A stretch of DNA of 64,000 nt from Anoxynatronum sibiricum. Its GTDB lineage: Bacteria > Bacillota > Clostridia > Peptostreptococcales > Tindalliaceae. The position numbers were made by a program, and so were the translations under genes. Positions 16,846-27,160 of this stretch are shown here, piece by piece. The notes under the pieces are model-generated. The model ran no database searches. It was not told where the DNA came from and worked only from the letters and a program-made list of their open reading frames with translations. The DNA lies in contig NZ_JBCITM010000011.1 of the NCBI RefSeq assembly GCF_039414295.1, forward strand, positions 1-64,000. Direction: 5' to 3'. The first letter of the stretch is position 1. The number at the start of each line of letters is the position of its first letter.

Positions 16846-19800
16846 ATGAAAACCAGCCACGATTTCTACCAGCTCATTAAACAGCATTGGACGCAACGCG
16901 ACTTGCTTCTGCAAACAGACTCATCAATTGATCTGATCTTTTCATTCTTGGAAAGCGAGGCATTTTCAACGGAATTGGAAGCAATGATTTCGAAGAATCA
17001 TTTTACATGCCGGGAAGTGCAGAAATTATGTGAACCTATGCTTCAGACAATGTGGGCTGAATCTTTCCCTGAAGACCCCTTATATTACATTTATCAATTT
17101 GCCTTGTCCAAATCTTTCCCTGATGCAGTTGAAACCAAACTGGATCCCCGACTGGACTCAGGTTGCCTGTTTTACTTGGAAGCACTGCGGGCTACCTTAT
17201 CCATCCAGCAAGAACATGACAGCGAATCTTTTCAGGCCCGTTATCCCCTCCAGCTTGAGTTTCAGAGCGATGACGATCAAGGCGAATACTCGCGTGAGTA
17301 TAGCAGATTCATTCACGCTTTTAAAAATGAATATGTTATTGAAATGATGAAACTCAACTTTGAAGTCACCCAACATAACACGATGGACCACGTTAGCGGC
17401 GTCCATTTTTTAGCAATGCGTATTGCTAAGCAACTGCATGAGTTTGGCACCCCGGTGGATTTAGGGAAAATTTCAGGCGCTGCCGCAGGTCATGATTTGG
17501 GAAAATATGGCTGCCGCAGCTTTGAAAATAAGCGTGTTGCATACCTCCATTATTATTACACCGAACAATGGTTCAAATCACGAGACATCTTCAATATCGG
17601 TCATATTGCTCTGAACCACTCAGTTTGGGATCTGGAGCTGGAAAACTTACCTCTCGAGTCATTAATTCTAATCTATAGTGATTTCAGGGTTAAAAACTCA
17701 AAAAACAAAAATAATCAATACGAAATGTCATTCTTTAGCTTGTCCGACTCTTTTTCTGTCATTCTGAGCAAACTTGACAATGTTGATGCTGAAAAGGAAA
17801 AGCGTTATATACGTGTCTATGCCAAGTTAAAAGATTTCGAAGACTATATGATTGACCTCGGTGTCCAAGTGGATCCAGACAAACCAATCGGAATTTCTGC
17901 CAGAAGTCGAAAAAAGTATTTCTCTTTGATGCAGGGTCATGAAATCACCCAGAACTTGAAATACTTGGCCATACAGCATAATATTCATTTGCTATATAAA
18001 TTTCGTGATGAGGATTCCCTGAGCGAGATTATTGAAATTGTTCGAAACGAGAAGAATGACAAGATTTTCAGGGAGTATCTCGGGCTGTTTGAAGAGTACA
18101 CTGCCTATTTAACTCAAAAGCAAAAAATTGTTACATTGAGATTTTTATATGAAAAACTGACACATCCTGAAGAAGACATTCGCAGACAATGTGCTGAATT
18201 GATTGGACAAATCATCAGTTGCTTTGATGAAAATTATCGCAAAGAAGTGCCCGAAGATGCAAAACTTCCAATGCCAGATATCACCAGTTTTGACCTTTTA
18301 CGGGAATATATGAAACTCTTTTTATATCCAGACCACAAGATCACCGAACTACATGCTTATTGGATTCGATACAGCCTTAAACATATGCTTATGAAACTTT
18401 TGAGCCGTTGCGAGCAGAAATTTATCAGTCTCTATAAGGAAATCCTTCTGGAGTTCTTTGAAGAATCAAAAAATATACATGACCAGCCAGATATTCATTT
18501 GCTGAATATTATTAAAGGGATTCCTGTGTATCCTGGTGACCCTTCACTGACCATTTTCTTTGACTACGTTATCTTCTCTCTTTCCAACCATCGATTGGAA
18601 GATCTTGATAATGTTGACCTTCGCATGTCCATCCTCGAATCAATCTATTATCTGGTCGATTTTTTTGCCGAAGACAGTGAAGCTGTCCAAAGAATTCGAC
18701 ACCTTTTTACAGATAAACCCAACAAATCTCAGGTGCCTGCAGAAAACTACCTGATGTATAAACTCGCAAAAAAATTGTTTGCTGAAGAAAAGATGATTAC
18801 ACCGTATCATGAGTTTTATGAGTTGGATATTCACAAGGTTCCGGATATCCATCTGACAAATCTTAAGTCTGCAACAAATTGGGTTACCAAGAGAATCCAT
18901 GTTGAATTACTGCAGGAATATTTGGAACAAAACCCGACATTAAATAAACTGTACACAGCTATGCATTATTGCAATCTCTTAAAAGTCAGCTCAGTTGAGA
19001 GTGTTCGAATTCAAGCTGGAGAATCATTGGTAAAGCTCTTTCCACACCTGCCTCTCGAACAACGGAATGACGTAGCCATTGAGCTTCTTCGCGCTCTTGA
19101 AATTGACGGAGCTCAGCATACAAAATACATTCCTGATTACCTTGGTCAGATTATCATATATCTGCAGCCCGTTGAACTTGATGAAATGATCACTGATCTA
19201 AATGAAAAACTGAAACAAAGCAATACAGAAATAAACTCACTACTGATGAAGACAATTGGCGTTTTCATCGAAAACTACCCCCGTTACAGGGAATTTTTTC
19301 AAGAAACTGATGAAGGTTATGAGTATCGGCTTCAAAAGATGCTCGGTATCCTTCTCAATGGGCTGGTTCACCACCAACTTCAAATTCAACAAATCTCTTT
19401 CAGTGTCCTTGGCAAAGATGTGTTTGGTTCCAACAAACTCTCGTTACCAGAAAAATATCAGTTATTTCTGATGACTGCCAAAAAAATACTTACTCTTTCT
19501 AAAGAGACAGAAGATCATGAGCTTCTATTCCTCACTAATTCTTCTGGTTTAAATCATCTGTACCGATTCATTTCTGACTATGCTTTTTTTCATAAAACCA
19601 TCGAAATTCCAACGCCAGAAAGAGTCGCTTTTTTTCCTGGTTCCTTTGACCCCTTTACACTTGGACACAAAGCAATCACAAAAGCCATTCGCAACCTTGG
19701 TTATGAAGTCTACTTAGCTGTCGACGAATTTTCATGGTCTAAGAGAACACAACCAAACTTAATCCGAAAAAATATTATCAACATGTCTATAGCCGACGAG

Positions 19801-21750
19801 TTGAATATTTATCTCTATCCTGAAGAGTTGCCTGTGAATCTGGCCAACCCCGTAGACTTACGCCATTTGAACAATAATTTTCCCGATTCCAGTGTCTACC
19901 TTGTAGCAGGCAGCGATGTGCTCATCAATGCCTCTGCCTATAGTGACCCTGCCAATGAATATATTTTAAGCTTTCCCCACATCGTTTTTGAAAGACGCAA
20001 TGCTTCTTATTCGCCAGATAGTCACGCTCGCCTAAACAAGGTGTTGGAAGCGCTGCTTCACCCTTCGGTCCGATTGAATCTGCCGACACAATATGAAGAG
20101 ATCAGCTCTACTCAGATTCGGAACTATATTGATGAAAACCGGGATATTTCTCGAATGATTGATCCCTTAGCGCAGCACTTGATCTACAAGAGAAACCTGT
20201 ATCGAAATGAACCCCAGTATAAGTCAATGATTCAAACGATTTCTCTTGATGTGGATATTCGCGATCATGTCACTTATGAACTGATCAACAACATCGTTTC
20301 CACATTCCATCAAAATTACACATACTCATTTAAAAATATTGAGCAAGTGTTTGCAAAACCCAACGGTCGATTGATATTAATTCGGGATGTCAATCAAAAT
20401 GGACGCATTCTGGCTTACGCAGCCCTTCACTGGATCCCCTCTGAACAGATTTTCCAGGAGTTTAGAGACCGCAACATCTCTCAACATATTCGCGAGCATT
20501 ACAGTGGGCGCATTATCCTTATTGACGGAATTTTTTCAGTAAAGGATCATCCTTTTGAAAATCTAAATCAAGTTATACTGACAGAAACGCTCACTTACTG
20601 CCTGAAAAACGACTACGGTTATGCGATTTATCAAAACAAAATCGACGAGAGTACTCCGACAGAAGTCGATGAAATTCTCAAACTTCACGGTTTTTCTGAT
20701 CTTTCTTTCACACCAACATCTCAGCCTGTCTATACGGTTGACATGTCAAATCCATGCACCCTGAATCTGGATATTATGACAATCATCAAAGAGCCATTTA
20801 AAAGTAATCAGCATGTTCAAAATGTGATTAATCGAACGCGACACCGTATGCAACAAGTACTCACAGAACTTTATCCTGGTCACTTATTGTTGTCCTTTGA
20901 TCGCAGCATTATTGACGAAACGCTCATCAAAAAAATCTGCCATGAAAATGAGATTCCCCCGGTGCCATTAACGCCCAAGCGCATGGGTGAATCGATGTGT
21001 GTTCCTTTTGGCAATGTGTTGAATCGCAGTATCGTTCCGAACACAATCACCAAATCACTGCATACAGAAAAAATGTTTGATCCCGACATGAAGCACTTTA
21101 CTATTCGCTCTTTTCCATACTACCTAGATCTCAAACATCAAATTCGAATGATCAAGTCATTTAATCGTCCGGTCATTCTTGTGGATGATTTGCTTAATAA
21201 AGGTTATCGAATTCGAGCCCTGGATCCATTACTCAATGAGGAAAAACTAGAGGTCAAAAAAATCATCGTGGGTATTTTGTCAGGCAGAGGAAAAGAATTG
21301 ATGGAAATTCAAAACCGGGCTGTTGACAGCGCCTATTTCATACCCAAGCTGCGTCTCTGGTTTAATGAAGCGCTTCTTTACCCTTATATTGGAGGTGATT
21401 ATTTATGGAGAGGTGAATACCCTAAAAGCAATCTATTGCCTTCCATAAACCTGATTTTACCCTATACATCACCAGCCTTTATCAAAGGGGTTACCAATCG
21501 CCAGTTGTATAATATGTCCGAAGTATCCATTCTCAACGCGATTGAAATTCTAACTGTTCTGGAGAAAGAGTATCAAAAACTCTATGAACGAAAACTGACA
21601 TTGGCACTTCTTGGAGAAGTCTTTATTTATCCGCGTTATCCCGACAATGGGCCTTACATGGAATATGATTTCAGCATCTCAGCTTCAGAGCATCTGAAAA
21701 AAGATCTTGAGCTACTGAAAAGACTTGAATTAATGGTGATAACATCTTAA
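16846..21750 (+). CDS. 1634-residue multidomain protein: HD, helical repeats, NadD-like nucleotidyltransferase, GNAT-like, PRTase-like
   Basis: An unusually large cytoplasmic protein. An HD-type region lies at about 175-290 (H177 in HNTMDH, then AAGHDLGKYG at about 212-221 and ALNHSVWD). A long helical section (about 340-910) looks HEAT-like. A NadD/cytidylyltransferase-type domain follows (about 925-1110): FFPGSFDPFTLGHKAI (about 929-944) with the T/HxGH signature and ISSTQIRNYI (about 1086). Residues about 1130-1290 resemble a GNAT fold, and near 1443 VILVDDLLNKGYRIRAL resembles the PRPP-binding loop of phosphoribosyltransferases. A role in NAD or nucleotide metabolism is inference. It leads an operon with a dehydrogenase and a flavoprotein. 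AGGGGG lies upstream of ATG. Confidence 0.85.
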   Translation: MKTSHDFYQLIKQHWTQRDLLLQTDSSIDLIFSFLESEAFSTELEAMISKNHFTCREVQKLCEPMLQTMWAESFPEDPLYYIYQFALSKSFPDAVETKLDPRLDSGCLFYLEALRATLSIQQEHDSESFQARYPLQLEFQSDDDQGEYSREYSRFIHAFKNEYVIEMMKLNFEVTQHNTMDHVSGVHFLAMRIAKQLHEFGTPVDLGKISGAAAGHDLGKYGCRSFENKRVAYLHYYYTEQWFKSRDIFNIGHIALNHSVWDLELENLPLESLILIYSDFRVKNSKNKNNQYEMSFFSLSDSFSVILSKLDNVDAEKEKRYIRVYAKLKDFEDYMIDLGVQVDPDKPIGISARSRKKYFSLMQGHEITQNLKYLAIQHNIHLLYKFRDEDSLSEIIEIVRNEKNDKIFREYLGLFEEYTAYLTQKQKIVTLRFLYEKLTHPEEDIRRQCAELIGQIISCFDENYRKEVPEDAKLPMPDITSFDLLREYMKLFLYPDHKITELHAYWIRYSLKHMLMKLLSRCEQKFISLYKEILLEFFEESKNIHDQPDIHLLNIIKGIPVYPGDPSLTIFFDYVIFSLSNHRLEDLDNVDLRMSILESIYYLVDFFAEDSEAVQRIRHLFTDKPNKSQVPAENYLMYKLAKKLFAEEKMITPYHEFYELDIHKVPDIHLTNLKSATNWVTKRIHVELLQEYLEQNPTLNKLYTAMHYCNLLKVSSVESVRIQAGESLVKLFPHLPLEQRNDVAIELLRALEIDGAQHTKYIPDYLGQIIIYLQPVELDEMITDLNEKLKQSNTEINSLLMKTIGVFIENYPRYREFFQETDEGYEYRLQKMLGILLNGLVHHQLQIQQISFSVLGKDVFGSNKLSLPEKYQLFLMTAKKILTLSKETEDHELLFLTNSSGLNHLYRFISDYAFFHKTIEIPTPERVAFFPGSFDPFTLGHKAITKAIRNLGYEVYLAVDEFSWSKRTQPNLIRKNIINMSIADELNIYLYPEELPVNLANPVDLRHLNNNFPDSSVYLVAGSDVLINASAYSDPANEYILSFPHIVFERRNASYSPDSHARLNKVLEALLHPSVRLNLPTQYEEISSTQIRNYIDENRDISRMIDPLAQHLIYKRNLYRNEPQYKSMIQTISLDVDIRDHVTYELINNIVSTFHQNYTYSFKNIEQVFAKPNGRLILIRDVNQNGRILAYAALHWIPSEQIFQEFRDRNISQHIREHYSGRIILIDGIFSVKDHPFENLNQVILTETLTYCLKNDYGYAIYQNKIDESTPTEVDEILKLHGFSDLSFTPTSQPVYTVDMSNPCTLNLDIMTIIKEPFKSNQHVQNVINRTRHRMQQVLTELYPGHLLLSFDRSIIDETLIKKICHENEIPPVPLTPKRMGESMCVPFGNVLNRSIVPNTITKSLHTEKMFDPDMKHFTIRSFPYYLDLKHQIRMIKSFNRPVILVDDLLNKGYRIRALDPLLNEEKLEVKKIIVGILSGRGKELMEIQNRAVDSAYFIPKLRLWFNEALLYPYIGGDYLWRGEYPKSNLLPSINLILPYTSPAFIKGVTNRQLYNMSEVSILNAIEILTVLEKEYQKLYERKLTLALLGEVFIYPRYPDNGPYMEYDFSISASEHLKKDLELLKRLELMVITS

Positions 21751-21790
21751 TTGTATAATTGTATAACGATTTTTCATAGGCGGTGATTCA

Positions 21791-23062
21791 ATGATATATT
21801 TTTACCAATTGTCTCAAGGTGTGGCCGCATCTTTCCTATTCTTCCCTGATTTGCCAAAGGCAGATTTTGATGCAGTAATCCACCGGTCACCTCTCTTTTT
21901 CTTAATAACCAGATCGGCCGCAAACAGTCAGGTGTGTGCTTTATTGCATGAGCCTCATCATCTATTTTTAGATCAAGAATCTTTGGCATTTCTTTGCCGA
22001 AAGTCAAATGTGCATAATGAACATATAGTCAATGAATCTGTTAGTCAACTTCCAGAGTGGCTGGTTCAAAAGATCAAACATCAGCAGGTATTCCTGGTGA
22101 ACACCGCTCATCCCCGTTGGCAAGATCGACTCGCTTTCTCTTTTCCCCGCAAAAAACGAGTTCATTTAGCCGGATTGGGAGATGTGGGCAGTACATTGCT
22201 CACCGGGCTTCGACTTCTGGGGAAAGATGATATTGATTGCATTGGCATCTTTGATTTATCAGAAAGCAAATTGCAACGATGGATCAATGAAACCAACCAA
22301 ATAGGAGACTTAAACTTTCCTGACTACCCTCCTGTTTTGCCATTGACTGAACCACAACTGTTTAATTGTGATTTGTTTATTTTCTGCATAGCCCGTCAGG
22401 TACCCGGCCTTGAAGTAAAGAAAACCGATGTTCGCATGGCTCAGTTTGATGCTAATCGAATTATTATTGAAGAGTATGCCCTCAAAGCAAGAGCCGCGAA
22501 ATACCAGGGAATTTTTGCAGTTGTATCAGATCCAGTTGATCAGCTTTGTGTCGCCGCTTACCGTAAGAGTAACGAAGATGCCAACGGTAATTACGATGGT
22601 GAAGGATTAATACCAGAACAGGTGAAAGGGTTTGGACTGGGAGTCATGAACGCCCGGGCACACTTTTACGCGAAGCAACATCCAGACACAATCCACTTCA
22701 ACCAGGAAGGCCGCGTTTTTGGACCACATGGCCAAGGCTTGATTGTCGCCGATAGTATTGACCACTTCGATCCAGCCCTCTCTGATCTGCTTACCAGCCA
22801 AACGCTGAGTGCCAATCTGGTGATACGGGAAATCGGCTTCAAGCCTTTTGTCGCTCCGGCACTTTCATCCGGTTGCCTGCCGTTGCTGGCAACTCTGCGG
22901 GGAGAGTGGCACTACAGTACTGTTTTCATCGGTGGTGTCTATTTTGGGTGCCGCAATCGCTGGCTGACTTATGGCCAGGAATGGGAAACGCTCATATTTC
23001 CAGATGCGCTTTATCAACGATTGCAAGATACTTATGCCCGATTGGAGCAATTTCCATGTTAG
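21791..23062 (+). CDS. Lactate/malate dehydrogenase-like protein with an unrecognised N-terminal domain
   Basis: A 423-residue protein. Residues 1 to about 120 are not recognised. From about 123 the sequence follows the LDH/MDH family: NAD-binding VHLAGLGDVGSTLL (G128, G130, G133), an acidic end of strand 2 (IFDLSE), the VVSDPVDQL segment before the substrate site, and the catalytic His in FGPHGQG (about 313). Typical LDHs have 310-330 residues, so the extra N-terminal domain is the oddity. It is not the usual fermentative Ldh and its substrate is unknown. It starts 40 bases after the 1634-residue gene and overlaps the next gene by seven bases, so the three should act together. Confidence 0.78.
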   Translation: MIYFYQLSQGVAASFLFFPDLPKADFDAVIHRSPLFFLITRSAANSQVCALLHEPHHLFLDQESLAFLCRKSNVHNEHIVNESVSQLPEWLVQKIKHQQVFLVNTAHPRWQDRLAFSFPRKKRVHLAGLGDVGSTLLTGLRLLGKDDIDCIGIFDLSESKLQRWINETNQIGDLNFPDYPPVLPLTEPQLFNCDLFIFCIARQVPGLEVKKTDVRMAQFDANRIIIEEYALKARAAKYQGIFAVVSDPVDQLCVAAYRKSNEDANGNYDGEGLIPEQVKGFGLGVMNARAHFYAKQHPDTIHFNQEGRVFGPHGQGLIVADSIDHFDPALSDLLTSQTLSANLVIREIGFKPFVAPALSSGCLPLLATLRGEWHYSTVFIGGVYFGCRNRWLTYGQEWETLIFPDALYQRLQDTYARLEQFPC

Positions 23063-24165
23063 TGCTTATTCGACCGAAGGCTACGCAGAACTTCATCCAA
23101 TTAATTAATCAGTTAATCCCTTATTCACCCAACCTGATCATCGATGAAGCTACACAAGTGGTCCCCCTGCCCACCTCAATTAAGGAAAACTCGCCCGCTT
23201 TGTTCATCATTCTTGCCGTTGAACTTGATGACATCGGCAGTAACGGCGACTTATTACCAGTTCTTTATGCTATGAAGCGTCACTGGTCAGCAATACTGAA
23301 ACATTCGGTGGCCATGTTAATGGTAAAAAGTCCTAATGAATGGCATACAAAAACCTTCTCGTCCTGGCTCATATTCAATCTCAATCAGTGGGGGTGTCGT
23401 TTTATTGGTCACCCTTTGGTAGAAATGATTCCCAACCTTGAAAATCTTGGCCGCTGGGAAAAAACAACAAACATTGCAAAAATACAGTTGCTTCATGACT
23501 TCAGTCAAAAAGCAGTCGAAAGACTAATGTCATTTGACCATTGTTTATCACCCAAGCCAAAGCTCGCCGTGCTTCATGCCAGTTCAAGAAAAACTTCCAA
23601 CACGTTCATGCTATGGCACTTGGTTAAGGAGCACTTAAAGCAAATTGACATAGAGGAATTTCATGTGGCCAACGGCACCATCATTGACTGCATCGGATGC
23701 CCATACCAAACATGCGTTTACTATGGCCGCCAGAAAAGTTGCTTTTATGGCGGTGATATGATCCGGGAGCTCATACCTGCTATTGAACAGGCTGATGCAC
23801 TCCTTTGGCTATGCCCCAACTATAACGATGCCGTTTCAGCCAATTTGATGGCTGTCATCAATCGTTTAACTGCTTACTATCGCACACATTCCTTTAACGG
23901 AAAACAGCTGTTTTCAATTGTTGTATCAGGGAACTCTGGCGGAGATGCCGTTGCCAGACAGCTTATTGATGCCCTTTGCATAAATAAGGGTTTTCAGCTT
24001 CCTCCAAAATTCTGCTTATCTGCAATCGCCTATGATCCGGGGAGCATTCTGGAAGCCGATGATATTAAAAAAAGAGCGGCAAGTTACGCCGCTCAAATAA
24101 CAGATTCATTGTTTATCAGTCAATCAATTGAGCCATCCTGTCGAAAAGGGGAGCCGCACCTTTAA
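23056..24165 (+). CDS. Iron-sulfur flavoprotein/NADPH-dependent FMN reductase-like protein
   Basis: A 369-residue protein. The N-terminal 160 residues are not recognised. The C-terminal half (about 168-369) is a flavodoxin-like FMN reductase domain starting KLAVLHASSRKTSNT, with a Cys cluster C212, C215, C220, C229 (DCIGCPYQTC to KSC) that fits a 4Fe-4S site as in iron-sulfur flavoproteins, though its spacing is wider than the classic compact motif. The ATG at 23056 overlaps the TAG of the dehydrogenase gene, which shows translational coupling. Its last 50 bases overlap the 3' end of the converging protease gene and contain that gene's terminator. Confidence 0.8.
   Translation: MLVLIRPKATQNFIQLINQLIPYSPNLIIDEATQVVPLPTSIKENSPALFIILAVELDDIGSNGDLLPVLYAMKRHWSAILKHSVAMLMVKSPNEWHTKTFSSWLIFNLNQWGCRFIGHPLVEMIPNLENLGRWEKTTNIAKIQLLHDFSQKAVERLMSFDHCLSPKPKLAVLHASSRKTSNTFMLWHLVKEHLKQIDIEEFHVANGTIIDCIGCPYQTCVYYGRQKSCFYGGDMIRELIPAIEQADALLWLCPNYNDAVSANLMAVINRLTAYYRTHSFNGKQLFSIVVSGNSGGDAVARQLIDALCINKGFQLPPKFCLSAIAYDPGSILEADDIKKRAASYAAQITDSLFISQSIEPSCRKGEPHL
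24067..24094 (-). terminator. Terminator of the M16C protease gene, inside the opposite coding region
   Basis: On the minus strand GAGCGGC (24088-24094), a 7-base loop, GCCGCTC (24074-24080), then seven T (24067-24073): a textbook intrinsic terminator. It lies wholly within the coding sequence of the plus-strand flavoprotein gene, where it encodes part of the C-terminal helix. Confidence 0.88.
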
Positions 24166-27046
24166 TGCGATTCTCATTCCCGATGATGCAATACTGGTTT
24201 TCGGCCATCATTTGCCGTATCAAATGACTGTAACCGCGAATGGTGTCTGCACCAGTTTCGATGATTTCCAGTCGTTCACGATGCTCATCCGTCACAGTTA
24301 AACCTGCTAAGTAACGGGCATCTGCCTTTTCACCTTTCATTGAGGGGGTTAAGGGGGCATCTAACCGACTCATCGTTCCAATGATGTATTTTGTCATTTC
24401 CCGGTGACTGGCATCAAATTTTTCAAGGTAATCTGCTAACTCTTGATACACTTTTAGTGTTTCCTCCAGATTCGGGTCCCTATATGAGACAAAGTAAGCA
24501 TCACCATTCCGAAACAAGCCAGTCATTGCACCATATGCGCCGCCAGCAACCCGGATTCGCTTCCACAGGTAATCCAGGCTGCAAATAGTTTTAAGCACTT
24601 GCATGCTTCCGGAGTAAATATGGCCTAATTTTTTAAAATTTGATGCCTGGGCAACATACTGTACTTTGCTTGACAGATAGAGGCCTTCTCGTTGATAGTT
24701 GACACATTTTAAAGCCAATGGATCAACCGTTTCCAATGAATCCGGCAGTTGCGAAAAGAACTTTACCATTTCATGTGAAAAAGCTTCGAAATCCTTTTTT
24801 TCTCCTGTAAAGCTGGTTAAGCTGCCCTTCTGTACCAAGATCCGCTTAAGAACTGACTGTATCGTTGCAATAACAGCATCTATTTGCTCATTAAAATCCC
24901 TTTCAAGGGAGACAATAAAGTGGTAGAACAGAAGACCGCTGGTAGCTTCCTGAAAAGCAGCTTCTGGAGAAAAGTATGCCAGTGCTCTTTTGGATGCCAC
25001 TAAATGCCCCTCGTGAAGAAGGTTCATTTCTAATCGGGATTTAATTTCACGTATAACTTCCCGAATTCGTTGTCGATCATCCCAACGAGTATGCAACAAC
25101 ACTTCCTGAAGTAAATGCCAAAATGACCCATTCTTTTCAGTCAATGATTTCCCTCTAATGGTGAAACGATGAATGCCGTCGTCTTTACCTGAATAATTTG
25201 GATAAACTTCCGGCTTAAAATAGAAGCCTCCCGTATGAAGGTTGAGTGCATTGGACAGTGCTTCATATGAATAATTATCTGTGCTGATTCGACCAAGCAA
25301 GGCTGCCAAAAGCCCCACATAAGGCAGCTCTTCCTGTGTTAGCGGCGCCATATCGAAATAGATTCCTGCATATTGGATGCGATTCGTAAAAAGATCGTGG
25401 AAAAGTACTTCTGTTGGATATCCGGACATAACACTGGTTGGAATTATTTCCGGCTCCGCCTGAAGATCTTCCCTGGTCAGCAAAGGCATCACCGCTAATT
25501 CCTCTTCAGTATGTGCCGTTTCCTGCCATTTTTCCAGTTGTTGATTCTTCAGAATCAGCTCATCCAACATCTCCACTGACATTTGCTTTTTCATTTTTTC
25601 CAGCCGATTTGACAGTAGAGTCTCCCTTACTTCATTCATTCCCGGGCTTGGTGTCAAGACCAATGTGTTGTAATGCTTGTTTTCCAACAACATGGTTTTT
25701 ATCAAATTCTCAAAATAGGGTGTGGTAAGCGCTTCTTTGATACGTTGCAGCGGACCTTCGTACGCTAAATGAATGGATGGCATTTCATCATAAAGCCAAC
25801 TCTCCATTATTTTCATGCCATAGATAAGCCCTTTGGGATAGCGACCATAATCAGCTTCTCTCAACTTGAACTCGTGAATGTTAATGACAGCTTCAATCAA
25901 CTTTTTGTCAATGCCATCGTCAATGAGCTCCTGCAACGTTTTTCGAACCAGTTTGGTAAAGCTTACCAGCTTGTCAGCTTCGCTGTTCTTGATAATCACG
26001 CTAAAGACCGGCTGTTGAATACTACTGTCATATGAGCCAAATACATCTTTACCTAATCCCTCTTTTATAAGAGATTTCTTCAACGGAGCAGCCGGCGTGC
26101 CCAATAATAGATAATTCAACATCTCCATTGCCAATTGATGTTCAGGGTCAGTGGCCAAACCGGTGACAAAGTTCATACTCAGATATGTTTTTTCTATCAC
26201 TGATTCTTCTGAAGCTACCGGATATTCTATTAACAGATTTTTTTCTGGAACAAATGGTTGCTGAAGAGGGATCGCAGAATCAACGAGAACTCTATCAAAA
26301 TGACTTAGGTACTCTTCGTTGATCAATGCCAAATGATTATCAATTGGTCCGTTCCCATACAGATATAAATATGCGTTTGATGGGTGATAATAGGTTTGGT
26401 GAAACCGGGTAAACATCTCTTGTGTCAGTTGGGGAATGATCTCAGGGTCTCCACCCGATTCAAAACCATATGGCGTTTCTGGAAAAAGAGTTTCTTGAAT
26501 TTTACGAAATAGTATTTGCTCAGGAGACGAAAATGCCCCTTTCATTTCATTATAGACAACCCCCTTAATTGTCAGAGGCTCTTCCTTTGATTTTATTTCA
26601 TAGTGCCAGCCTTCCTGTTGCAATATTTCGGGCTGATTGTGGAGATTTGGAAAGAAAACAGCATCTAAATAGACATCCATTAAATTCCTGAAGTCTTGTT
26701 CATTTCGACTTGCAATTGGGTACATGGTCTTATCGGAAAATGTCATTGCATTCAAAAATGTATTCATCGAACCTTTCGCCAACTCGACAAAAGGATCTTT
26801 CAAAGGGTATTTTCGCGAGCCACAGAGTACTGAATGTTCTAGAATATGCGGCAAACCCGTGCTGTCACCGGGCGGCGTTCGAAAACTAACAGAGAAGACC
26901 TTATTATCATCTTCCGATTGAAGGTAGTAAAGACGGGCACCGCTTTTTTGATGCACCATCTCATACGCAGTTCCTTCCACCTCATTCACTTTAGTGATTT
27001 CTACAATACGAAATCCATGTAATTCTTGTCCTGCAGAATAACTCAT
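24116..27046 (-). CDS. M16C-family metallopeptidase (presequence protease-like)
   Basis: A 976-residue zinc peptidase of the pitrilysin/insulinase M16C group, which degrades peptides in a closed chamber made of two halves. The inverted zinc motif HxxEH is H67-I-L-E-H71, with the third ligand expected in VVYNEMKGAF about 75-80 residues later. The M16C-associated domain fills the middle (about 470-700). The size agrees with presequence protease and its bacterial relatives (about 970). No signal peptide is seen, so it likely clears peptides in the cytoplasm. The ATG has GAGGAG eleven bases upstream. It converges on the flavoprotein gene with 50 bases of overlap. Confidence 0.93.
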   Translation of the reverse strand: MSYSAGQELHGFRIVEITKVNEVEGTAYEMVHQKSGARLYYLQSEDDNKVFSVSFRTPPGDSTGLPHILEHSVLCGSRKYPLKDPFVELAKGSMNTFLNAMTFSDKTMYPIASRNEQDFRNLMDVYLDAVFFPNLHNQPEILQQEGWHYEIKSKEEPLTIKGVVYNEMKGAFSSPEQILFRKIQETLFPETPYGFESGGDPEIIPQLTQEMFTRFHQTYYHPSNAYLYLYGNGPIDNHLALINEEYLSHFDRVLVDSAIPLQQPFVPEKNLLIEYPVASEESVIEKTYLSMNFVTGLATDPEHQLAMEMLNYLLLGTPAAPLKKSLIKEGLGKDVFGSYDSSIQQPVFSVIIKNSEADKLVSFTKLVRKTLQELIDDGIDKKLIEAVINIHEFKLREADYGRYPKGLIYGMKIMESWLYDEMPSIHLAYEGPLQRIKEALTTPYFENLIKTMLLENKHYNTLVLTPSPGMNEVRETLLSNRLEKMKKQMSVEMLDELILKNQQLEKWQETAHTEEELAVMPLLTREDLQAEPEIIPTSVMSGYPTEVLFHDLFTNRIQYAGIYFDMAPLTQEELPYVGLLAALLGRISTDNYSYEALSNALNLHTGGFYFKPEVYPNYSGKDDGIHRFTIRGKSLTEKNGSFWHLLQEVLLHTRWDDRQRIREVIREIKSRLEMNLLHEGHLVASKRALAYFSPEAAFQEATSGLLFYHFIVSLERDFNEQIDAVIATIQSVLKRILVQKGSLTSFTGEKKDFEAFSHEMVKFFSQLPDSLETVDPLALKCVNYQREGLYLSSKVQYVAQASNFKKLGHIYSGSMQVLKTICSLDYLWKRIRVAGGAYGAMTGLFRNGDAYFVSYRDPNLEETLKVYQELADYLEKFDASHREMTKYIIGTMSRLDAPLTPSMKGEKADARYLAGLTVTDEHRERLEIIETGADTIRGYSHLIRQMMAENQYCIIGNENRIKGAAPLFDRMAQLID

Positions 27047-27105
27047 TGATGTGACAACTCCTCATTCTTATTTATTACCTGTAACAACCGTTTCAAATAA
27101 CAGCC

Positions 27106-27135
27106 ATTATACTTATACTGGCATTACTCTTCCAA
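27106..27135 (-). promoter_or_regulatory. Promoter of the M16C protease gene
   Basis: On the minus strand TTGGAA (27130-27135), an 18-base spacer and TATAAT (27106-27111), about 60 bases upstream of the ATG. Confidence 0.55.
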
Positions 27136-27160
27136 GTCATGATCTTGAAGCAAGGCATTG

